A stretch of DNA of 11,559 nucleotides from Planctomycetota bacterium (GTDB taxonomy: Bacteria; Planctomycetota; Planctomycetia; Isosphaerales; Isosphaeraceae). The position numbers and the translations under genes are program-made. Where the stretch lies: NCBI GenBank assembly GCA_021778575.1, contig JAJYCH010000069.1, positions 1 through 11,559 of the forward strand. Direction: 5' to 3'. The notes beneath the pieces are model-generated. The model saw only the letters and a program-made list of their open reading frames with translations. It was not told the DNA's origin and ran no database searches. Below are positions 6,876-11,559 of the stretch, in pieces (the stretch's first letter is position 1; each line of letters starts with the position of its first letter).

Positions 6876-8555
6876 TCAACGGATCGCCGTCAACTGTCGG
6901 CGAGCGTGCTGGATGGCAAGGCCCAGAACTCCGTCGGTGGCAGGGTCGCCGAATTCCTGGATCGAGGCTTCGGCCTTTGCATCGGCGGCCGGCTTGGCAA
7001 CAACGACCGACTTGATGTTGGGCGTGACCCCTTGCTCGCTATAAGCGCGGTTCAGCGGCGAGTAGAATTTGGCCGTGGTCAGCTTCAAGCCGGCGGGCGC
7101 CGAATGAAGCTCGAAAATACTCTGGACCGAACCTTTGCCGTAACTCCGGTCGCCGATCACGTCGGCCCGGCCCAGTTCCTGCAACGCCCCGGCCAGAATC
7201 TCACTGGCGCTGGCGCTATCGTGGTCGACCAGGACGGACATCGGCATCGCGTAGGGCTTATCCGGTTTGGCTCGATAAACCTGCGTCTGCCCTGGTGCTC
7301 GCCCCCTGGTGGAGACGATCACACCCTGATCGACAAACCGATCGGCGATCTCGACCGAGATGTTGAGCAGGCCACCCGGGTTTCCTCGAAGGTCGAGTAC
7401 AAGATACCGCATCCCCTTCCGAATCAACTTGGCCATCGCGCGATCGAGTTCGACGGTCGAGGATTTCTGGAACCCGGTCAACTGGATATAGCCCACCCCG
7501 GAGCTGCTCTCGATGATCTCCGCCTTGCCGATGCTCTCGACTTCGATCTGACGTCGTTCGAGCCGGAAGTTCTTCTGCGAGGAATCGGGCCGAAGGACCG
7601 ACAGATCGACGAAAGTCCCCGCCGCTCCCTGGAGCCGCCCTGCGGCATCGTCGAGCCCGAGCCCCTTGACCGACAGACCACTGATCGCAACGATCCGATC
7701 ACCTTGCTTCAGTCCCGCCTCGGCGGCCGGACCGCCCCGGATCACACCGACCAACTTCAAGCCCTCGTCATCGGTCTTCAACTCGACGCCGAGACCGACG
7801 AAGTTGCCATCAATCGTGGCGAACATATCATCAAGTTTATCCGGCGTCAGATACGCCGTGTAATCGTCGGGCAAGGCGTCCGCGCATCCGTAAACAAACT
7901 CAAGAACCACCGGTGCCGCACCCATTCCCAGAGCCTGATAAGCAAGATTACAGGCGTTGGCCACCTGGTCGCGTGCCGACTCGCGATCCAGCACCGTCAA
8001 TCGTTCGCGGCGAGCCCGAAGCTGGTCGCGCAGCCAGGTCACCCTTTCCGGATCACGGTTCGGCGCGTTCATTTCCAGGAATGAGAAATTCGGATCACGC
8101 AAGGCCACTTCCAGGTTGTCGAACCCTCGGCGGATCAAAGGTTCCAGAGCGACCGCATCGACGTAGTGCGACTCGATCCGCTCGATCATCTCATCAAAGA
8201 GATCAAAGGCTTTTTCCCGAGGGAGCTTCAGCAGGATCGTCCGGAAGCTGCCATCCTGATAGCGGCGGACCAGCCGATGATGCATGTCGGCCAGCCGAAG
8301 CCGGAGCTTGAAATCGGTCCGGCTGGGCCATTTTGTCATGGCGTCGCGATAAACCTGGATCGCCGAGGCCCAATTATGCCGGCGCTCGAACTCCTGACCA
8401 CGTTCGAGCGTCGCATCCGGATTTCCCTCGATCGCTCGAGGCTCGACCGCCGGAGCGGTCACTGGGGTTTCCACCAACGCCACCGCCGAACCCAGGGGCG
8501 TTAGCCCCATCGCCAGCAGCAGCCACCCCATTCGGAGCAGGGCCAGGGATCTCAT
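6876..8555 (-). CDS. S41 family C-terminal processing peptidase with PDZ domain and extended N-terminus
   Basis: This is a secreted or periplasmic serine protease of the Ctp/Prc type, which cleaves exported proteins near their C-termini. The 559-residue product begins with a signal peptide (MRSLALLRMG then a hydrophobic run) and a signal-peptidase site after Ala-Val-Ala26. Residues 49-91 look like one TPR-type helical pair. The PDZ domain spans about 248-322 (GLGVEL to LSVLRP). The protease core follows: YLVLDLRGNPGG (384-395), DSASASE with catalytic Ser449, and YGKGSVQ with Lys474 and Gln478. The Ser-to-Lys spacing of 25 and Lys-to-Gln spacing of 4 match CtpA, Prc and CtpB. About 70 extra residues sit between the YVDA helix (131-134) and DYTAYLTP (231-238). 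Start: ATG 8555 with GGAGGA nine bases upstream; the GTG at 8573 overlaps that site. It ends at a strong hairpin and appears to be a single-gene unit. Confidence 0.92.
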   Translation of the reverse strand: MRSLALLRMGWLLLAMGLTPLGSAVALVETPVTAPAVEPRAIEGNPDATLERGQEFERRHNWASAIQVYRDAMTKWPSRTDFKLRLRLADMHHRLVRRYQDGSFRTILLKLPREKAFDLFDEMIERIESHYVDAVALEPLIRRGFDNLEVALRDPNFSFLEMNAPNRDPERVTWLRDQLRARRERLTVLDRESARDQVANACNLAYQALGMGAAPVVLEFVYGCADALPDDYTAYLTPDKLDDMFATIDGNFVGLGVELKTDDEGLKLVGVIRGGPAAEAGLKQGDRIVAISGLSVKGLGLDDAAGRLQGAAGTFVDLSVLRPDSSQKNFRLERRQIEVESIGKAEIIESSSGVGYIQLTGFQKSSTVELDRAMAKLIRKGMRYLVLDLRGNPGGLLNISVEIADRFVDQGVIVSTRGRAPGQTQVYRAKPDKPYAMPMSVLVDHDSASASEILAGALQELGRADVIGDRSYGKGSVQSIFELHSAPAGLKLTTAKFYSPLNRAYSEQGVTPNIKSVVVAKPAADAKAEASIQEFGDPATDGVLGLAIQHARRQLTAIR

Positions 8556-8591
8556 CGCGGACGATCCTCCCACGGAGGGCGTCGGCGGTAA

Positions 8592-8619
8592 ATCAAAAAG
8601 TGCCTTTGTCTTGAGTCAA
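8592..8619 (-). promoter_or_regulatory. Candidate promoter for the S41 protease gene
   Basis: On the minus strand TTGACT (8614-8619, five of six to TTGACA) and TTTGAT (8592-8597, four of six to TATAAT) are 16 bp apart, giving a leader of about 30 bases that includes the GGAGGA site. The -35 box lies within a near-palindrome, CTTGA-G-TCAAG (8610-8620), which could also be a regulator site. Short matches like these occur by chance, so confidence is low. Confidence 0.3.
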
Positions 8620-8818
8620 GATCGAGGAGCGGTGACGCCAGACCCGGCGAATTTCCGTTGTCTCGATCGATTGACCGGAAACACTCAGCATTGACTTGAC
8701 CGCGAGACGACCCGAGGTTGCGTGTTCAATTGGTTGCTCGATCCATTGAGAGGAGGACCGACCACGATGACTCAACCCCATCGCTCGGGGACGCGAATCA
8801 TCCAAGTCGATCCAGCAA

Positions 8819-8841
8819 GGGTCGGGCCTCCAGCCCGCCCC
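8819..8841. repeat. GC-rich imperfect palindrome resembling a REP-type element
   Basis: GGG-T-CGGGC (8819-8827), loop CTCCA (8828-8832), then GCCCG-C-CCC (8833-8841): eight paired positions with one mismatch. Short elements of the pattern GGGC-TGGAG-GCCC are, from memory, scattered between genes in some planctomycete genomes. Only one copy is in this window, so its repetitive nature is an inference. On the minus strand no U-run follows. Confidence 0.35.
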
Positions 8842-9004
8842 TCTTCAACCTACTATATCACAGTCCGGCAAGAGTCGAACGAGTTCTCGGACCCGACATT
8901 GAACGACTTTCCCAGGTTCGTAATCCTTACAAAACAAGTCGCCTCGCGCAAGTCGTTGCTCGGTCGGACCGATCGATCCGACTCCCCGGAAACTTCCCTT
9001 TTTT

Positions 9005-9032
9005 GCAAAATGGCGAGTTCACGCTATTTTGC
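9005..9032. terminator. Hairpin containing the CRTAC1 gene stop codon
   Basis: GCAAAAT-G-GCG (9005-9015), loop AGTTCA, CGC-T-ATTTTGC (9022-9032) gives an 11-position stem. The single non-Watson-Crick position is a G-U pair in a plus-strand RNA but an A-C mismatch in the minus-strand mRNA. The TAG stop of the CRTAC1 gene (9024-9026) lies in the stem. On the minus strand the stem is followed by six A, not U, so it is not a standard intrinsic terminator for that gene. It may protect the 3' end or slow the ribosome. Confidence 0.35.
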
Positions 9033-10814
9033 TGAAGTCACCCCATCAGGCTCGACGATAAGAGTAGTTTTGCCCGACGTCACGTCGCGCAGCTCCGATC
9101 TCGCGCCCGACGGCCAGACGATCGTCAACCGGTCGGCCTTGAGCGCCTGGCCCAGGCCGAAGGTCAGTGGATGCTCGACCGACGAAAGGTAACCCTTGGC
9201 CGGAAAGAGTTGCCGGGTCGAGACCACCCCGCCAACTTCCACCTTCACCTTCGCGCCGATCGCGTCGTGATTCGAGTTTCGACCCTTGAGCTCGATCCGG
9301 ATCGAGTGGTTCTTCGAGCCCCCCTCGTTCCGGAACAGGTGCGACTTGCCGCCGTTCTCGGTGATCAAGACATCCAGATCGCCATCACCATCGATATCGG
9401 CATAGGTGCTGCCTCGACCGACGATCGGCTTGAGCAGATCAGCGCCGATCTTGTCGGCCCCGACCAGCACGAATAACTGGCGGCCGACCTTCCCCGTGTT
9501 CCAGAAAAGCTGCGCCGACTGGGCATAAGTCTGCGACGACTGAGTGAGCGCGATGTCGCTCTCAAGGTGGCCGTTGGCGGTCAGGAGATCAAGCCGACCA
9601 TCGAGGTCGTAGTCGAAGAAAAACAGCCCGAACTTCAACGGCGGCTGGGTGGGCGCGCCCAGACCATAGATGTTGGCGAGGTCCGAAAACAGGAGGCTCG
9701 AAGGGTCTTCAGTGACGTAGAGCGCGGTCATCTCGTTGGAGAAGTTGCCGATCGCCAGACCGAGGGTTCCGTCGTTCTTGAAGTCGGCCCAGTCGATCCC
9801 CATCGCCGCTCGGATCGAGCCGTTGGTATCGTAGGCGATCCCGTTGGTCGTGGCGATCTCCTCGAACTTACCGCCGCCGATGTTATGAAAAAAGAAGTTG
9901 GCCACCGTGTCATTGGCGACCGCCAGGTCGACCCGACCATCACCGTCCACATCATAAGGAGCCACGCCGAGCGACTTGGCGATGGGTGCCTTACGATCCG
10001 GAGTGACGACCTGAATCCCTGATGATTCGCTCACATCCACGAATTTTCCCGAATCGTTGCGCAAAAGCAAACAATGCGACCCGTTATAGGCGGCCGGTGG
10101 GTCATAAGCCTTCCCTTTGCCGAGCAGTTGGCTGGAGATCCCCCGATCGATCGCCGGCGACCAGGCCACATAACAGCAGACGAACAGGTCGAGATCGCCG
10201 TCATTCTCGATGTCAAAGAACGCGGCGCTGGTATACCAGCCATCGCCGCCTCGCGTGTTGGTCTCGGACGTCACGTCATCGAAGTGCCCCTGTCCATCAT
10301 TCCTGAACAGATAATTACCACCAAGTGCCGTGATGAAGAGGTCGGGGTCGCCGTCATTGTCGTAGTCGCCAACGGCGACACCCATCCCGAAGAAGCTCTT
10401 ATCGAGCCCCGACGCTCTGGTCACGTCCTCGAAGTGTCCGTGACCGTCGTTCCGGTAGAGTGCATGGGTCGGTGGCGACGGGGACGGAGCATCGGGCCAG
10501 TGGCTTGAGTTCACCAGCAGGAGGTCGGCGTCACCATCGCCATCGTAGTCGAAGAACGCCGCGCCGGAGCCCATCGTCTCGGGCAGGAGCTTCTCGCCTC
10601 GCGCGGCGTTGACGTGCTCGAACTTGATCCCGGCTTCACTGGTGATCTCGACAAATTTCACGTCGGGGAGACTGGCCCGGGCGAACTCCTTGGGAACAAC
10701 CGGAGCCTTGGCCTCGGGAATCACGGTCGGCGTTGGCGAAGGTGTGCAACCGATCGGCATTCCGAGGACCAGTCCGAGCCCGACACACCGGAAAGTTCTT
10801 CGTGTGATGTTCAT
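9024..10814 (-). CDS. CRTAC1-family protein: Tat-type lipoprotein with FG-GAP/VCBS repeats and C-terminal ASPIC/UnbV domain
   Basis: The 596-residue product is predicted to be exported. It starts MNITRRTFR, a twin-arginine-like motif, followed by a hydrophobic run and a lipobox-like Pro-Ile-Gly-Cys23, then a Pro/Thr linker; Pro at lipobox -3 is unusual. The body is an integrin-like propeller with calcium-binding loops of the form D-x-D-x-D-G-x-x-D at residues 89-97, 150-158, 201-209, 288-296, 401-409 and 473-481, plus a degenerate one near 344. Each is usually paired with a LFRNDGxGxFxDV strand. Residues about 517-587 form the ASPIC/UnbV domain (AIGAKVKVEVGG ... GYLSS ... FGLG ... IVWPSG). 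Such proteins are thought to act in adhesion or extracellular binding; the ligand is unknown. The start ATG overlaps the TPR gene stop (ATGA), and GGGAGAA lies seven bases upstream of it. Confidence 0.9.
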   Translation of the reverse strand: MNITRRTFRCVGLGLVLGMPIGCTPSPTPTVIPEAKAPVVPKEFARASLPDVKFVEITSEAGIKFEHVNAARGEKLLPETMGSGAAFFDYDGDGDADLLLVNSSHWPDAPSPSPPTHALYRNDGHGHFEDVTRASGLDKSFFGMGVAVGDYDNDGDPDLFITALGGNYLFRNDGQGHFDDVTSETNTRGGDGWYTSAAFFDIENDGDLDLFVCCYVAWSPAIDRGISSQLLGKGKAYDPPAAYNGSHCLLLRNDSGKFVDVSESSGIQVVTPDRKAPIAKSLGVAPYDVDGDGRVDLAVANDTVANFFFHNIGGGKFEEIATTNGIAYDTNGSIRAAMGIDWADFKNDGTLGLAIGNFSNEMTALYVTEDPSSLLFSDLANIYGLGAPTQPPLKFGLFFFDYDLDGRLDLLTANGHLESDIALTQSSQTYAQSAQLFWNTGKVGRQLFVLVGADKIGADLLKPIVGRGSTYADIDGDGDLDVLITENGGKSHLFRNEGGSKNHSIRIELKGRNSNHDAIGAKVKVEVGGVVSTRQLFPAKGYLSSVEHPLTFGLGQALKADRLTIVWPSGARSELRDVTSGKTTLIVEPDGVTSAK

Positions 10815-11559
10815 TTTTCGTTCTCCCGGGCGGCGACCTTGCCGGTGGTCGATTGGAGGCCGGGCGCGCCCGGTCGGTGGAGGGAATGGATCACGATCGA
10901 CTGGGCATTCTGGTCGGCTGCCGGGTTGTTCTTCCGGGCCAGAGCATGCGCCCGACCGACGGCCGATTCATCGGGCTTGAACATCGTGTGCAGCGCCTTA
11001 TGCGTCACCGCCAGCGCCCTGGCGAGATCCGCCTTGGTCCGAGGATCGGCTTCGGTCGGAAATGCCGGGCCAAGGGTCTCGACCACGGCATGAAGCGGGT
11101 TGAGCCGCGACTCGAACTCGTGCCGAGGACCGCTCATGAACCCTTCAATCGTCCGCGACAGGTTCCGAGAAGCCAGGGCTCGGGCGGCGGCCGGCGTGCC
11201 GGGGTCGGTCGCGGCCTTCGTGAGTCTCTGGATCGAGGCGATGTCGGCCTTCCCCTCCAAGGGCGGATCAGCCGGAGCGTTCCCGTCCTGGACCGCGAGG
11301 TTCGCGTAAGCAATCCCCAATCCGTAATGCGCCTTGGTATCCTCGGAGTCGATGGCCAGCGTCCGTCGATAAGTGGCGACGGTCTTGTTCAAGAATTCGA
11401 GCCGGGCCGGGCTGTCGAGCGGTTCTTGACGCGACCTGGCGTAGAGCGCCGCCCCGAGCGCGTTGATGACCTCGTAGTCGAGACTGAAGTCGAACTTCCG
11501 GTCGGGAATCCGGGTCGCCAGGACCTCCTCGTACCGCGCGATCGCCTCGTCGAGATAGC
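10811..11559 (-). CDS. TPR-repeat protein, C-terminal part (5' end outside window)
   Basis: The frame is open from the right edge to the TGA at 10811-10813, 248 full codons before the stop. Residues at the right end (YLDEAIARYEEVLATRIPDR, then DYEVINALGAALYARS, and FLNKTVATYRRTLAIDSEDTKAHYGLGIAYANLA) are typical TPR helix pairs, so the protein is likely a protein-interaction scaffold. The last ~150 residues are helical and end in QSIVIHSLHRPGAPG and a short charged tail. From memory, that kind of ending occurs in planctomycete TPR proteins with an N-terminal multihaem cytochrome domain; any such domain lies outside the window. The TTG at 11390-11392 is not a start because the TPR sequence continues through it. 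The 4-bp ATGA overlap with the CRTAC1 gene indicates translational coupling and a shared operon. No signal peptide can be assessed. Confidence 0.82.
   Translation of the reverse strand, partial: YLDEAIARYEEVLATRIPDRKFDFSLDYEVINALGAALYARSRQEPLDSPARLEFLNKTVATYRRTLAIDSEDTKAHYGLGIAYANLAVQDGNAPADPPLEGKADIASIQRLTKAATDPGTPAAARALASRNLSRTIEGFMSGPRHEFESRLNPLHAVVETLGPAFPTEADPRTKADLARALAVTHKALHTMFKPDESAVGRAHALARKNNPAADQNAQSIVIHSLHRPGAPGLQSTTGKVAARENEK

Larger units (their letters stand above)
8556..9023. other. 468-bp intergenic region with hairpins and no convincing gene
   Basis: This is the longest non-coding stretch in the window, between the start of the protease gene and the stop of the CRTAC1 gene, both on the minus strand. 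Small frames on either strand (for example plus strand 8722-9192, which runs into the CRTAC1 gene) have no family-like sequence, so I reject them. It holds the candidate protease promoter (8592-8619), a GC-rich repeat-like hairpin (8819-8841), an inverted repeat GTCGGA/TCCGAC (8963-8968 and 8977-8982) and most of the hairpin at 9005-9032. An unannotated small RNA is possible, but nothing specific shows one. Confidence 0.55.

Noticed and set aside
6831..8084. 417-codon plus-strand frame opposite the S41 protease
   Set aside because: It is antisense to a protease with a complete Ser-Lys-Gln triad, and its apparent start lies in the terminator/promoter region of the other strand.
8963..8982. Inverted repeat GTCGGA/TCCGAC considered as a second terminator for the CRTAC1 gene
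   Set aside because: The 6-bp stem has an 8-nt loop and no U-run; it is too weak to call alone and is mentioned only as content of the intergenic region.
8722..9192. 156-codon plus-strand frame starting in the large intergenic region
   Set aside because: It runs into the 3' end of the CRTAC1 gene on the opposite strand, has no family-like sequence and no convincing ribosome binding site.

Overview
The window is a GC-rich stretch of bacterial chromosome with tightly packed genes and no sign of mobile DNA, CRISPR, rRNA or tRNA. The gene mix points to a planctomycete, most likely of the Isosphaera/Gemmata type. It includes a Tat-type CRTAC1 (FG-GAP plus ASPIC/UnbV) lipoprotein behind a TPR gene, an S41 protease with a long N-terminal extension, a phosphoesterase-family tail of the YncE/alkaline-phosphatase kind, and a double beta-propeller protein. 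This placement is an inference from gene content; no taxonomic marker was compared.

Layout. At the left edge is the 3' end of a plus-strand phosphoesterase gene (1-358). It converges on peptide deformylase on the minus strand (391-921), and an inverted repeat contains both stop codons. A 225-bp divergent gap follows, then two plus-strand housekeeping genes: a short-form glmU (1147-2409) and the leucyl aminopeptidase gene pepA (2545-4029). PepA converges on a small Trp-rich gene of unknown function on the minus strand (4142-4597). Everything right of that is also on the minus strand: a cytoplasmic double beta-propeller protein (4838-6802), an exported S41 C-terminal processing protease (6876-8555), a 468-bp intergenic region with several hairpins, a CRTAC1-family lipoprotein (9024-10814), and the C-terminal part of a TPR protein (10811 to beyond the right edge) that overlaps the lipoprotein gene by 4 bp.

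How the genes relate. Deformylase (N-terminal formyl removal), GlmU (UDP-GlcNAc supply for the cell envelope) and PepA (peptide turnover) are core functions and need not form an operon, since each has its own gap and start. The TPR and CRTAC1 genes form the only clear translationally coupled pair, probably an envelope-associated module. The S41 protease gene is closed by the best intrinsic-terminator candidate in the window (stem 6840-6865). Directly behind it is a promoter-like sequence placed so that transcription of the propeller gene should begin at or next to its ATG.

I see no obviously new multi-gene system. The best leads are the Trp-rich orphan (4142-4597), the terminator/leaderless-promoter unit (6802-6865), the altered GlmU acetyltransferase domain (Asn at the position of E. 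coli Lys351 and a shorter beta-helix), the insertion in the S41 protease, and the hairpins in 8556-9032, one of which may be a dispersed repeat.
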